DNA from: Massospora cicadina | Lineage: Eukaryota; Entomophthoromycota; Entomophthoromycetes; Entomophthorales; Entomophthoraceae | Length of the DNA stretch: 64,000 bases | NCBI GenBank assembly: GCA_022478985.1 | Contig: JAKSZP010015879.1 | Span: 123,598 to 187,597, forward strand | Direction: 5' to 3' | In this document: in pieces, positions 33,020-46,086 of the stretch | Numbering within the stretch: the first letter of the stretch is position 1 | Layout: each line of letters begins with the position of its first letter | Notes under the pieces: generated by a model | What the model saw: only the letters and a program-made list of their open reading frames with translations | Database searches by the model: none | Told to the model about the DNA's origin: nothing | Translations under genes and position numbers: made by a program

Positions 33020-34065
33020 TCACACTGTAATGGAAGGTCATGAACAAGTTGGTCATAGCAGCTTATAGAAAACTCAAGAATGGTTGAAGACTCGATACTA
33101 TTGGAGCAACATGACTGAGTTCATTTGGGGGACTCTTGACTCATGTCTTACTTGCAAACGTCATGGAACTACCAACCCTACTTATCAACATCAATTCATT
33201 TCCCCAACTAAGGCGTTTGAAGTAGTCAGCATTGATGTTGTAGGGCCTTTTCCTTGAGGAGTGCATGGTCATCAGTATATCATTATGGCCGTTGACCATT
33301 TGACCAAATGGGTTGAGGCCATTTAAATTGCTACCCCTTCAGCTAAGACTACAGCCTTATTCCTATATCAGCATATTACTTCCCAGCATGGATGTCCAAA
33401 GGCCCTTATGTCAGATAATGAGACTAATTTCACCTCGCAGCTTATACAGGAGTTATCAAAATTATTTAACACTACTCAGCAATTTGTTGTCCCATATAAT
33501 CCATCCACAAATGGGGCCATTGAACGAGTTAATGGAACCTTGGTCTCAATTTTAAGGAAAATGGCTTCAACTGATCTGACTTGGTGGAATTTTTATTTGC
33601 CTAGTGCCTTGTTTGCTTATCAGATAAGCTATAACCACATTATCAAGATGTCCCCATTTAAGTGTATATACGGGCGGGATCCTTCAGTCCCTTCTAGTGT
33701 TCAGACTATCCTTGAAGAAAGCATCCCAGAAAATTCCGATTTAGTTATGAGAAATTTGGCTGATGAGATTATCCACCTCCAGGCTCAATCAATGAATTCA
33801 ATTAAAACCACCACTCAAAGAGAGACTCTACAAAGCAATCAACATAAACCAGTCTTACCTGAATATCAGATTGGAGATTATGTTATGTATTATCATTCTC
33901 AGCCAGGTGGACGGACTGAAAAGCTGGGAACTAATTGGTCTGGTCCTTAAAGAGTTATATTTCAAAAAGGATTAGAATATTTGATTGTTCACGTTGATAC
34001 TGGTATTGTGGTAAATTGTAACAATCCTAGGTTTTTAAGAAGTCATCCCCCACCGCGATCAAATC
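33020..34065 (+). pseudogene. Gypsy-G integrase with GPY-type C-terminus
   Basis: GHSSL and CLTCKRHG form the HHCC zinc finger (about 33050-33165). The core has SIDVVGPFP (Asp), LMSDNETNFTS (Asp, about 33405) and PSTNGAIERVNGTL (Glu, about 33500): the DD35E triad is intact. The C-terminus IGDYVMYYHSQPGGR...KLGTNWSGP at 33870-33945 is the GPY/F module, after which a TAA interrupts a recognisable continuation (RVIFQKGLEYLIVHVD). Two stops lie inside the zinc-finger/core region. Confidence 0.8.
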
Positions 34066-34076
34066 TTGGGGGGAAG

Positions 34077-34443
34077 TGTCAGGATTTCACCAAATTTGCA
34101 TATCTTCAAAAAATCCCCTTCCTCAATTCCCCCAACATCATCAGAAGGAGCAAGCAATATATTTTTTTAGTACTAGATCAAAGCAATCTGATGCAATCTA
34201 TCAAAGTTGATAATCAATTGGAACTGATTGATCTGATTGAAGATTTGATCGCGCAGAGATTAATTCACTCTGATAGATTACAAACCATAGTAAATCCTAT
34301 AAATATTTCCTCTTTTTGAAAATAAAAATTAGGTCAAATTTAACCTGTATTTTCTTATTTGCTTCATTGAATTTTTGGAGAATCTGCCCAGTGTAACTTC
34401 AAACTACAACCTTCTCCATTGGAAGTGTAATTCAAAACTTCCA
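34077..34443 (+). repeat. 3' LTR of gypsy-G
   Basis: 367 bp, TGTCAGGATTTCACC...CTTCCA. It contains mini-insertion 3 (34159-34180) that the 5' LTR lacks. Confidence 0.85.
34151..34187 (-). repeat. Mini-insertion 3: ~22 nt with a 7-bp target duplication, in the gypsy-G 3' LTR
   Basis: AAGCAAT at 34152-34158 is repeated at 34181-34187. Between them is ATATTTTTTTAGTACTAGAT plus CA; on the minus strand this reads ATCTAGTACTAAAAAAA. The 5' LTR (28150-28165) has the uninterrupted target. The core is the same as in the inserts at 14903, 28517 and 63835. Confidence 0.8.
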
Positions 34444-36100
34444 GAAGCAAATCAGCCATAAGAGGACAGAGCCTGTGCCTTAAGGTAGAGACAGTTAGCA
34501 AGTTAAATATACGATTTCTCTTTTTTCTGTCTTATATGCATAAAAGTCTGCTTGTGATTAACAAGATTTATTTAGCTCCCAAAATCCCTAAATGAGGGCT
34601 TCTCTAATCTGCTTCCACGAGGTGCAATTTTTAAAGTAGGGCATCATGATCTTGCAAGCACTAATGTCAAGGCAGACTTGGATGCGTTGCATCTTTTGCC
34701 AATATGTGACTAACTCCATAGCACCCACATAAACAAAAAAGGAAATATTAGATGCTCTCCATGCCTTGTACATAATTCTCCTTAAAGATGGGCTTAAAAA
34801 AGTTAAATGGTATAGATAGGATATGGATAGTGAGATTCATAAGTCTGCCAATTTTTGAAGGCTCAGTCTCAAAAGGATCGTTATGCAAAATTGGTCCATC
34901 TGCTGCCGGAAAATGTGAAGATTATTTTATACATTACAGCTAAAGTTCTCTACTTGGTCATTATTGGCTTTAGAGCTGAGAAGTTGTTGTTTTGTTGATT
35001 ATCAGCAGCTTGGTCATTGAACTGTTATAATTCACTTGATGCTGGGCTCCCAAGCTCTGAATCCAAGTGTAAATCGTTCTGTCTTATCCTCCATAGCAGC
35101 TTTATTATCCTACTGTCAGGAAGACATGTTGGAACAAGCTAGTTGAAGGGTACTAATTTTGTTATGAAGAGCAGTCAGAGTTAAATATGAATTGAGATAA
35201 ATTCCTTTGGCCTCCATACATCTCTATGAGCTAATCCCTGCAATTGTTGCTCCAAATTAGTAATGTGTTACTCGTGGTCTTCATCTTGGTTTTTCATGGG
35301 CTAGGGCCTTTGTGGCATCTAGAGCCTTCTGGACCCTTAGGACCTTTGCGCCTATAGGGCCTTTGGGTCCTTGTGGCCCTTCAGGCCCAATTGGGATGCA
35401 GGGCCCATCAGAGACAATCGTTTCTGTAGAAATCTGAATGTGGGCCAATTTATAAGCTGGAAAATTCATCATGTTAAGTTTTCATATGAGCTTTGTGAAG
35501 CTGCTATTGTTCATATAATTGAGTCAAGAAATAAGTTGCAGTTTTAGTCAAATTGCGCGTTTATTGTCACATTAGAAATTATCAAGCTTCTAGGAAATCT
35601 CATCACCAGGTATATACCAATTTTGTGATTATTCTGGACAAAAGAATTGGGCAGCTCAGTAATTTATCTTTGGTTTTTAACAATAATCTCATAGTTTTAC
35701 TGACCAAATTCAGAGGCAGTATCATATAATTTAAGGAGCCAAGAGTGAAGTTGTTGGCTGAGACTGAATTATCTCTGTTTTCATGTGATGCAGCTCTAGG
35801 AATTGTAATTGATGATGAAGAGTCAAATGAACAAATAGCCATAATTAAGCCTTGGTTTGAGTACATTCTCTGCAATAATTGGGAGGATAGCCGTGGTGTA
35901 TAAATGCATAAAGTTAATATCACCTTGGTAGAGTGAGTCTATTTTATTGTTGACCAGGTTTCAGAGTTCCATAAAGTAGAGCTTCCTCTTATTGAGCGAC
36001 CTCAGTGATTGTAAATGGTAGGTTGCTTTATCAGGGGCGGAATACTGAAATAATGTTACATTGAATTGTAAAGTTCTCACGTTATAAGTAGGTATATTTG
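34444..36100 (-). pseudogene. Remnant J: minus-strand gag with a second collagen-like repeat
   Basis: On the minus strand 35405-35281 encodes GPEGPQGPKGPIGAK and, after a one-base slip, further Gly-X-Y triplets (GPKGPEG). Flanking sequence is helix-rich and broken. 34773-34588 (LDISACKIMMPYFKNCTSW) is in a capsid-like position. The arrangement mirrors gypsy-G Gag. The element is cut off at the gypsy-G 3' LTR. No pol belonging to it was identified; the pol remnant to the right lies on its 5' side and so must come from another copy. Confidence 0.55.
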
Positions 36101-38830
36101 TCAGACAGAGTGGACCCATCTTGTCAAACTAATTTCTTCCTCCTTGTGAGGGATATTTTCTTTTGCGGGATGATCCATCTTTGGAAGGTACATCTTCTTC
36201 TGGTTGCTTTGGAAGGACATGTCAAGAGCACCAGTTTCAGAAAATCTGATTTTAATTGCTAATTCTTTGAAGGATAAATTATCATGAGGCTAATTATATC
36301 CAGCTTTCATCCTAATAGGATATTTCTTCGCTAGGAATGATGCACTTTGTCAGCAATCAAAGTTGTGACGTGTAGTAAACAGCATACTTTATTTAACTGA
36401 ACAATTTGACATTTATAGTTTTTAAAAGGGTGCAGTCTTGGTGTGGTATTGACCCTCAAGATTAGAAAGATCTTCCTAAAGTCTTAAAGAAGCTGAAGTC
36501 TTTGATCAAGGAGTAAAGTCCCTTTAATCACTCTCATAGCGGCTTTCAGCGTCACTTTAGACCTCTAATTCCTTTGGGACAATGGTTCAATATAAATTTT
36601 CATCAATTGGCATCTTCTATATTTTGTAGGAGTTCCAGTTAAAGTTTGATCTTTGTCTGAGATGACTCAATTTTGACATTTTCTAAAAAGGATTTAGACA
36701 ACACCTCTCAATACCCATTAGTTTATATATAACTTTTGAAATTATCTAAGACTTTAAGTTCATCCCATTATTAGTCATAATGAATTGCGGACATCCATGC
36801 CAACATATGATACTTTCTAAAATTAAAATGAGTCATCGTTATGGCGCCTAAATCCTGAACATACTTGGCCTCCACCCACTTTGTAAGGTGATCAGTGTTG
36901 GGTTTCTGCCTGATGCGCTCACAGGTGCTAGCACTGGGGATCCAAACAAAGTAGCTGATTCTAGAAGTCTTCCTTCATTACAGTCAGCCAAGAGAGCAGG
37001 GGCTTCATAAAACACAGCAATTTATGAGACTTTATTAATTGGAATAAGACAAAAAACTTAATGAAGATAAGATGACTAAAATATCCTTGAACAAGTACTT
37101 TATTAAAAAATAAAACAATACTATTTATAGTACTGTTATAAAGGGGAAGTCTTAATTCTCTGGGAATTGCAAATAGTAATTCATCAATCATTCTTAACCC
37201 CCAAGTGGTTTTTCAATCATTGTGTCACACCTGGAAAGGTCAGCTAAGCTTATTGATCTCCTAGTAATAGTTTCAAGAATAAGTTAAATTGGTATTATCC
37301 TCAAATAGGAGCTCTCAATAGTTCATGTTTAGATGTCCAACATGGTAGCTTCCATAAAAAACAGCTGTTGAAGATGTTGGGATCCTTAGCCTTTGATGAT
37401 GGAGTCAAGTGTGAGTGTGGCGTCATAATTAAGCAAAATATTCGCAAATTTAATTAAAAGGCTTATTAACTAATTTGGATTAATTCAAATAATACGTCAA
37501 TTTTGAAGCCCAAATTGATGACATAGTTTTAAAATTTAATTTGGGACTTTTGGGAACATTTGAGTAGCTTGAAGGTCAAATCCCACAAAGTAGTATATGT
37601 TGATCTCCCCAGGACAAGGCTTCCACCATACACAAGAAGGATCCTATGAGTAAGAACTACTATAATATACCATACTGTTCAGACCTATTGGGAAGTAATC
37701 CTACAATGTCAATTTAGACGGTGTATCAAGAAAAAAAACTTAGGTTTAACCAAAATGGTAACATGTGGACTTCTGATAAGGGCCCTTACTTGACACTATA
37801 CAACAATTAGAAGTCTCTTGAATATTAAATGTCATTGATTCCAATAATAATAAATTTTAAGTGTTTAAAAAGTTTTTTTATATCTCCCATGCCCCATTGT
37901 CTTATGGGCTGCAATGATCAAGTCAGTACACTCAGTCAGACATGAAAATGGATATTGTTGTTCATAAATAATCTTATTTAATTTTTATCTTTTACAAGGG
38001 TATTCTTCCAAAAATTCTCCAAAGCGTTGAACTTCCTCCAGTTCATTGCCATATTGTTGGGTTATCATCTTATAAAACAGTTTACTGACTAAATTGGCCG
38101 CTAAGACCATAGTGGGAAGCCAAGAAAGACAGTCAGCATTTGATGTTTTGCGCTAGGGCAAACAATTAATCTCAAAATTATAAGCTATAGTTTCAGAACC
38201 TCTCAGACCAGCCGCCTTTGTGGCTCTCATTGTTTTTTCAATTAGCGCAAGGAGGAGTTGTTGGTTACTACTTTAAGGTGCACCTTATGTACATAGACCC
38301 ATGATTTATTAAAAATGCTGTTCACCGCCTGACACTTCATCTCAGTTACCATGTAGTTCCTTTATTGCACATCAAGGATTTTACTACAGTAAGCCTATAA
38401 GAGATCAGTTTCCTTATCGTCATGCTGGGATAACACTCCCTTATGCAGTAAGGGACACATCTGTTTTAGTAATATAGGGTTTATCAAAATTAGATATAAT
38501 AATTTTTTGGCGCTTTAGTAAAGCAATTTCTCAATTTGTCATAGGTTAACTTCCACTTTGCCATCCACTCAAGTGGAAAGTCATTAAATAAATGAAACAA
38601 AGGCTCATCCATTTGTATTAAAGTTTTCAAAAAATTGGTAATAGTAGCCAATAATCCCCAACACCTCTGTGTAGTGCGAGATCCCTTAAAATTCTACATG
38701 CACAGGTAATTGTTGGTTTATTAAAACCCTTAGTTTACTTATAGTAAGACTCCAAATCAAGCTTACTAATCTTGTATAGATAAAACTATGCTAGATGTCC
38801 AAATGAATACACAGTAATTTTGAAAAATAG
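36101..38830 (-). pseudogene. Remnant F: heavily decayed minus-strand gypsy pol
   Basis: Near 38500-38400 the minus strand reads FDKPYITKTDVSLTA, the RNase H opening, and then NYMVTEM-like residues (about 38340). Upstream (38700-38560) are connection-domain-like residues. Downstream to about 36100 are scattered integrase-like pieces that I cannot fix confidently. No open segment exceeds about 80 residues. This is among the oldest remnants in the window. Confidence 0.5.
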
Positions 38831-39199
38831 GTAAAATTTTTATTTTATAATAAACAAATAGTATTTATACTTAAATCACTTCATTTAAGATTATCAGAAT
38901 TATTTATGATAAGGATCATCAACTATTGTAAAAGTCATTTATAATAGGAAAGTTTTTTGTCAAAAAAGATTTGATTGGGAAGTTATGGGGTCAACTACTT
39001 ACATTATAAAACTAGGTTAAATCTTATACGTGAGTTAAATAATATTACAACTTTGATTCATGAACCAGGGATCAAGTCAATAATTATCCAGCACTTCCCA
39101 CCTCTTGACTTTATTTACCACTCAATCCTTGTTAGGATGGCCGTCAGATTTATGATAAGGTCAAAGAAACTTGGTTTGAACGCTTACTATCAATATCCC

Positions 39200-39756
39200 A
39201 TTATATAAGCTTTAAATAGTCTAGGCTTTGGAAGCAACCCGTCAAGTACAGCGTAAGGTCCTTTCCATAAAGTAGCTACCTTATGCGTCCTACCAAAATC
39301 TATATATAACTCATTAAGCAACTTAGTTGCCAACTGCAAAGCTTGCCACTGTGTACCTAGGTTGATCATCTTTCTCGTTTGGTTGGCTCTCCTTGTTAGA
39401 GTTTTCCTTAGGCTTTGGTCTGAATTCTGATCAAAAGTTTCACCAGTCAGTCAAAGTACTCAGATGGTCAAATTTCATCCTCATTGGTAATGATCTAATG
39501 TAATAAGGGAATTAGTGCAGTTTTTCAACTGTACAAAATCTGGAAAGGTGAATATACTGTACCACTGTGGTAACTGATATTTTAATAAAAACGGTTAAAT
39601 CCATGTATATGGCCTATTAAAAAAGAAAAATGTTGTCAGACTTATAAAGATTTTGTACTAAAGTACTGTTGTCACGTTCCACCATCCCAGCAGTTTCTGG
39701 ATAAAATAGAATGGTAAGAAACCTGAAAATTGCTATTAACTCATTAAGATTAGGAA
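39200..39756 (-). pseudogene. Gypsy-E integrase, C-terminal half
   Basis: ILFYPETAGMVERDNSTLVQ at about 39710-39650 is the catalytic-Glu region of a gypsy integrase (HPxTxGxxERxNxTL). It continues the core left at 41130 on the other side of the solo LTR. Downstream, WKGPYAV near 39255 resembles the GPY module. Many stops. Confidence 0.65.
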
Positions 39757-41129
39757 TGTCATGGAAATGGCAGAAGAAGTTTAGACTGGCCTGCCAGTTG
39801 GGATACATAAGCATTCAAAAAGCAAGCCAGAATGCCAGAGGCATTGCTGATCAAACAACTTGATATGGAGCTGGGCATTGGGAAACGATGAAGTGTTGAT
39901 GCAGCAACATGGTGAGAATGATCCCAACGACAAACCACACTGAACCTACTCCTGACCCAGGGGCCTTGCTGCAGGGGTGGAATCACTGAAATAGTCTTGA
40001 TGAGTTCCTCGGCATATGGAGCCATATCAGCTGGGGTGGCAAGGAGATGGACTCTCTCTTGCAATTGGTGGACATACAGCCACAAACTTCCCATGTATTT
40101 CTGATAAAAGTTAATGATAATGGGGTTGTAGAGTCAATTATATTGGACTCGCTGGACCCAATTGATGATGGAGGGGGCCATTGTGACCAAGAGCACTGGT
40201 AGAGACCATCCAGTATATGGACTGACAGGCCACCAGGGAAATGTCATCAGGGATGCAATTGAAAGAAAAAAATAAAGATTGTTGAGCTTTTTTGGTAAAA
40301 TTTTTATTGAAGAAAAAGGAAGAAAATTGACCAACAATTTTCTCAGTGCTATGCAACTGATTAAATAGTGGTCAATTGGGGTAGTGACAAGCTGGGATCA
40401 GGTCCTGAAATTCTGACCTAACCAGCAAATTGTTTGGAAATGGGCGGGTTTGTTCCTTGAGAACTGACATTGCAAAATTCAGCAGTGGGCCTAGTCACTG
40501 TCAGTTCGACCTCAAACGTCTGAACCAGGGCTTAGTTACATTTCTGATAGTTGGCATGATGGCATTTGGCCTGATGAGTGACAGGAATCCCCCAAGGCCA
40601 CCCCACATAGGGATGGGTCCATTTGGTTGAGCATGGGTTTGGGACGCCCAACCCGCCCACACTCAGTCGCTGAACCATCCGTTCAGTCAATGGCATCACA
40701 TTGGCCGCAACGCCTGAATTGCCAACAGAGGGCTTCAAACCCTTGTTGATGGCACCCAATGTTAGTTCTATCAGCTTATTGATTATATTGGAACCATCGG
40801 GCGTTCCAGCTGATAACTCAGTCTTCATGCCTTTCCAGCCATTTGAGATTTGGGGATTGGCCAGATTGCCACTCAAATTAGGGCTGACCAATTTCAATTC
40901 AAAAATCTCGGCGCAGATTTCGCTAATTCCATGCAACAGTTATGCTGAGGTGAGTGTGGGTACTGGGAGTGGGATCTGAAGTGGAAGAGCTGTTATTCAT
41001 TGCTCATCTACTACGTGAGCGAGATCGCCCTGAGTAATGAGGGGTACCGCCATCCTCTTTGGTGTCTTTTTATTTAGGAACAGGAAGATGGCCCAATCAA
41101 GAGCCAGAGGACGTTCCCCAGGACTTACA
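39757..41129 (-). repeat. Solo LTR (long gypsy-B type, D2) inserted in gypsy-E integrase
   Basis: 1373 bp; on the minus strand it starts TGTAAGTCCTGGGG and ends CCATGACA. The flanking gypsy-E sequence reads ...ATTCCC before and TTCCT after, compatible with a 5-bp duplication with one change. Integrase reading (LTDNVTNFTS before, YPETAGMVER after) is continuous across it. Open frames: 40936-40532 (THPYVGWPWGIP) and 40337-40134 (VLLVTMAPSIINWV), as in the copy at 23751-25139. Confidence 0.8.
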
Positions 41130-41350
41130 GGGAATGTCTCAAGATGTAAAATTAGTGACATTGTCTGTAAGGACAACTTTTTGGGAAAACATTCTGGTAA
41201 AACAACTGTTCCATTATCAATTTTGATGTTAATATTTCTCCAAGTTCTCTAATGGCTCAAGCCTCAACCCAATTGGTGAGACAATCAATTGCTACTATAG
41301 TATATTTGAAATTGAGGACACTAGATGCAAGGGTCCTATAATATCTATAG
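41130..41350 (-). pseudogene. Gypsy-E integrase, N-terminal core half
   Basis: TIVAIDCLTNWVEA at about 41310-41265 holds the first catalytic Asp. VLTDNVTNFTS at about 41175-41140 holds the second. The frame runs to the solo LTR boundary. 41350-41800 should contain the zinc-finger region but is too degraded for a confident reading. Confidence 0.65.
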
Positions 41351-41799
41351 GCACGGTATGCCAGGCCCAATTAGGCTTAACCAACCTGTAGGTAGTGGTA
41401 GGATTACAGGGCTTATGAGCTTACCAATTTTGACATTTGATTAACACGTCCTAAACATTGACTCTTAGTGATTCCCAATGATATCCTTGTTGGATTAACT
41501 TTAGGGTTAAAAGTAGGCCTCCATGTCCATTTACATGATGAGCTTGCATAATTATTTCTGGATGGTCTGGAGGTGGGGTTATAATCTTAAGTCATCTCAA
41601 AATTTTATACAATTGTCCCCCTCCAAACTTTGGTGTTTTTCATTAGCTGATCCAAGGTGAAGTAAATAGCAGGCTTCTCATTGGCAAAATTCTATTTCTT
41701 TTTTCATTTAGTTGGTCCACAAAGGATAATAGAGCTGTTACAACTGGAAGCCTCAAAAGTCCATCATTATTCTGATAAAATTGACCTGAGCAATGTACT

Positions 41800-42146
41800 A
41801 TCTTATAGTCATAGGCCTATAGTTTCAAGGCTCATCATGTTAACCAAATTTTAAGTTCCATAGGATTATATAACCATAACAAGTAATCCTAGTTAGTGAA
41901 AATCTTGAGCTTGATCTCATGTATTTAGACTTGAAATTTGTCTACAAGCTTATATAGTGGCTAATCATTCTTGCTCAGTTACAGTGTAATGTTTAAGTTT
42001 GTTCATGACATGACTGCAGAAGGATACCAGGTGCTCTTCTCCATCATCCTTTATCAGAGAGAGTACAGCTCCTATAGCCGTGAGAGATGTGTCAGATTGC
42101 ACTATAAAAGGCTGGGTGAAGTTGAGATAACTCAAAATGGGGCTTT
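41800..42146 (-). pseudogene. Gypsy-E RNase H
   Basis: QPFIVQSDTSLTAIGAVLS (Asp in SDTS), EEHLVSFCSHVMNKLKHYTV and TEQE follow in order on the minus strand. The left side adjoins the LINE-B target duplication. Confidence 0.7.
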
Positions 42147-42388
42147 TTATTTATTTGGGGAAGGTCGATCAGGGGATAAGCACTTCTGATATAGTGAGGA
42201 AACTAATGAAATTCGACAATTAAGACACCCCAGAGGGTTCAAGACCCCTCTTGTTGTCTCCAGGATCACCAAGTTTAAGACGGTAGGGAAGGGGAGTTAT
42301 GCTGGCGTATTCTTGGATGCAGCATGTGTGAAGGAAAGGGTCAACTTTTAAGAACCATATGGGGAACCATGTGTTGATTGTCCTTCTG

Positions 42389-45300
42389 TTATGGGGGGTC
42401 ATATGTCCAAACAGCCATGCTTGGAAATGTTCCAATATATGGCTGTGGAAGCTGTGGATGGCTTATTGGCTTGTGGGCGCTGCTCCTGTGAACAATTCCA
42501 GTACCATTGTATGTATCGTCCATAGAGCAATTGCTACTATTAACGTCCTGATAGATGGGTAGATAGGAGAGCCCATGTTTATAGCAAACATGTTCCTTGC
42601 TAGGCTGAATGGATGTCCGTTTTCTTGGTGGAATAGGCGCATGGCCTCTTTCCATACAGCCACTGATGTTGGGCATTGTTCTAAACGGTGGGCTAGGCTT
42701 CCATACTGACCACATATTGTACATGAGGTGTGAGTGGCATTTGACCGTTCAGCTGTTCAGTATACTCTCCTCATGCACCTCCATACATGTGATCTTATCC
42801 TGGGTTGGAGTGAAGGGTGATTTGTGTATCTCCATACTCTTCTTTGAGTCTCAAGGTTGTATGGTATGTCCATATGGTCCAGGTAATCTATCCTGGCTAT
42901 GGTACTTGAGCTTTTGCTTATTATATTGTCTGTGACTATTTGATCATTGATTTCCTGTCTGTGAGTTAGCCTTGGGCGTCCTTGGTGACTGGTTTATTCA
43001 TTTATGTGAATCCGCCATGTCGCTCTTCTCATGACTAGGTTTATTTGTTTGAAATGTGCAGGAGTGCCGTGTGGTCCTGCAGCTGTGGGATTGGATGACA
43101 GATATTTGATTTTTGTGTTTGGGTGATCTGGGTTTCTTAATTGTAGTGCACGTGTGAAGTTATATCTTGCTGTTCTGTCCCAGTGTGTATATGGAAGATC
43201 TGGGCTTGTCACCTGAGCTATCCAGGATCCCAGTATATGGGTTGCTTGCTCTACGTAATTAGTAAGCCCCATGCCTCCATTCCTTCTAGGTCCAAATAGG
43301 GTTTTAAGGCGTACAGGGGGGTTGTGGTTGGACCATAGCCGTCCTTGTAATAGGGCGTGGATTGTGTTGAGGAAGGATGGTGAGAAATTGATTGCATGGG
43401 CCGTAAACCATATGATTGATAGAATCATAGAGCTGGCTACTGTGACCCTTCCTGCTAGACCTGTTTGGTGTCCATGTAAGGAGGAAATGCGTTTTGTTAT
43501 TTTGTCCAATAATTGATTTTCCATCATGGAGTTGGCGTAACCTCCTGCTTCCAACCATACTCCCAAATGACGCACAGGGCCAGCTGTTGGCCTAATGATG
43601 AATGGAAGTTTCAGTGTGATTGTTGATAATTTTCGCCTCCTACTCCTGGTCAGGAGTCTTGATTTTAAATCAGCTTGTTGGCCCTGGGTAGATGGCATCT
43701 ACTGGGTCTGATATTTCCCCAGGAGTATAATTTCTGTTTTCTCAGTGTTAAGTGATGCATTGCTTATGACTGAATAGTCTTGTATTATCTTCTCAATTCT
43801 GCAAGCTTCCTGATTGTTGGATATGCCTACCACACAATCATCAGCGAAGGCCATCATTTTGACTGGTGGTTGGCCCTTGACGTTGATTCCCTTGAGAAGT
43901 GTTTTTGTATTTCAGATTAGGGGGTCTAAGCTAAACTTGTAGAGTAGAGGGCTTAAGGGGTCTCCTTGTTTTAGTCCTCTCTGTGGGATAACTGGGTTGG
44001 TTAAAAGATTTCTCCCTGCACAGCCATGGTTGCAAACTCTGTAAACAACATTACCCAGCTTATAAATCTATTTGAAAGCTTGAATTTTTGTTGGCAGGCC
44101 CTAAGATAGGTCCAGTTCACCCTGTCATATGCTTTTTGTTGGTCTAAACCGACAAGTGCTCCAGAGGTTTTGGACTGGAAGACATTTGAAACTGTGTGGA
44201 TGTTATACCATATGGATCTTATTGGAACAAATCCATATTGTGATGGGGATATCACATAAGTTGCAATTTCTCCTAGTCGTTTAGCTATAATTTTGTGAAA
44301 ATTCTTGTATCTGTGTTGGTTAAGGAAATTGGGCGCCAGTTGGATAGGTCTAATCTGTCTCCTTTCTTAAATAAAGTGACCGTGTTGGCTTATTTGCCTC
44401 CAGGTAGGAGGCATGTTTCCATAATACACTTGTTCATTGAAGCTAGAAGAATGTTAAAAATGTTAGTAAAAATAATTTATGTAAAGTTCATAGGGAATCC
44501 CGTCAGGTCCAGGGCACTTCCCTCTTGGTGCACCGCGTACTACTTCCCATAATTCCTCGCACAATATAGGTTGATTAAATTGTTATTTTAAGACGCGGTG
44601 TCAATATGAGCGCTTCTAAGGAATTTTTTGATTTTTTCTGGTTTGACTGGCTCAGATTTATACAATTTCATATTAAACCTGTTCATTTTGGTTGTGACTT
44701 CTTTGGGTGTTTCTGCTATGGATTTGTCTAGTCGATGGACCTGTGTACAAGCTATTGTATTTTTCCTGGCGTGGAATTGGCGGAAAAAGTAGCTCAAGCA
44801 AGTTTCTCTGTCTCTTATGTTTTTGCATTTATGTTGGACTCCAACTTGGTGTTGGTGTTTGTGGATCAGAGTGTTTAGCTAAGAAGAAACCTCCGCCCAT
44901 TTGCAACCCCATCCAGGGCTGTATACCATGCTTGGTATGTTGTTTTCTAGATGGTCAATTTCAGCCAAGGTGTGTTTGATAATGGCTGAAACTGCCCTGT
45001 GTCTTCTAGACAATGTATGTTTAATTTGTTGGGTTGTTGATTTTTTGAAATTTTCCCAGGTGGTTAGTGGGTCTGAGCAAAAAGGTGTTTGAAAATCCTG
45101 GGTTTAGGATATTTAATCCATCCAGGATTGAAATTCCAAGTTGGCTAAACTTTCTGGGCGTTCTGCACCATCTGGGTGCTTGGGTACTTGGTTCCGCCAG
45201 TTTGTAAGACACCAAAACAAGCTGATGGTCAGAAAATTCTTTTTTGTAGTTTTAAATTTTTGAATTTGGTGACAGAAAATTATTGGTGCAAGTATTAAGT

Positions 45301-45920
45301 CTATCCTTGACTTAGAGACAAGTATACCACTGTGTACATGTGGGCATGTCATGTTTTGTAGCAGGGGTTGCCTTTTTGGCAGTGGATCATATAGTCCCAA
45401 GGTGGCCTTTGGTACGCGGAGTTCCACTTGCCCATGTGGTATCTCCATTATGTATGGCCATCAGTCCGTCTCTGGGTTAATCCAGCAGTTCATGTCTCCC
45501 ATTATGAAAGTATTTTCTGGTAGATTTAGTTGTGTTAAGGCAGTAAAAATTCTCTTCTGTCATGTGCATTGTTTGGGGCGTACACACTGGCTATTGTGTG
45601 CACTTTGGTGTGCCATGAGAAGGTTTTGGCGAGTACACAGCCATCCAGGAATGAATTTTTATTAATAAATTTAAAGTTTTGGTTCACGCGTACTATCACC
45701 CCACAGTGGAGCAACCAAAATGATATTGTTGGGAGGAGCATTTTTTCCCATGCCTCCTCCTCTCCCTGTGGACAGTGGGTTTCCTGCACCACCAGGATAT
45801 CCACAGGTGGGTTTTGTAGGAGACTCAACTTCTTGGCCTGGGATGTTAAGGCCTTGAGTCCCATATGTTCAGCATCCCTATCTATAGTGAGACACCTGAT
45901 GCGCCTCAGGAGCAGTTAGC
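42389..45920 (-). pseudogene. LINE-B ORF2: endonuclease, reverse transcriptase, zinc-binding tail
   Basis: Endonuclease: DILVVQETHCPQG (catalytic Glu, about 45800), SVYAPNNAHDRREF and RIDLILAPI (45864-45113, two frames). Reverse transcriptase: GALVGLDQQKAYDRVNWTYL (44155, first Asp), then MAFADDCVVG (about 43850, catalytic FADD). The 43698-42994 segment is thumb/C-terminal (RHLGVWLEAGG, GRVTVASSMILSIIWF). The last domain has CTICGQYGSLAHRLEQC near 42710-42660 and AVWKEAMRLFHQEN, matching RT-associated zinc-binding domains (zf-RVT). It is broken by several frame changes. Confidence 0.85.
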
Positions 45921-46086
45921 AAGGCTCCCGGCCCTACTCCCTTGCTCACATTGCTCTCCACTGCACCCCTGCTGGGGAGAGCATAACCATGAGTAGGAGT
46001 TGGGGTGTATTATGCCCCTTTCATCGCCGCAGTTTTTGCTCCTCTCTTGGCTTTGTTTGGTTTCAATATATTATTGTGGTGCACTA

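Larger units (their letters stand above)
28073..34443 (+). mobile_element. Gypsy-G, Ty3/gypsy element with collagen-like Gag and dUTPase-like segment
   Basis: LTRs at 28073-28410 and 34077-34443 start TGT and end CTTCCA. A primer-binding site TGGTGCTCACTAC lies 3 nt after the 5' LTR, and a G-rich polypurine tract (TTGGGGGGAAG) precedes the 3' LTR. Internal order: gag, protease, dUTPase-like block, reverse transcriptase, RNase H, integrase with a GPY-type C-terminus. No chromodomain is visible. Long open segments survive, but several frames are needed, so this copy is inactive unless indels are assembly errors. The flanks (CTCAC / GAAGC) do not form a target duplication. Confidence 0.85.
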
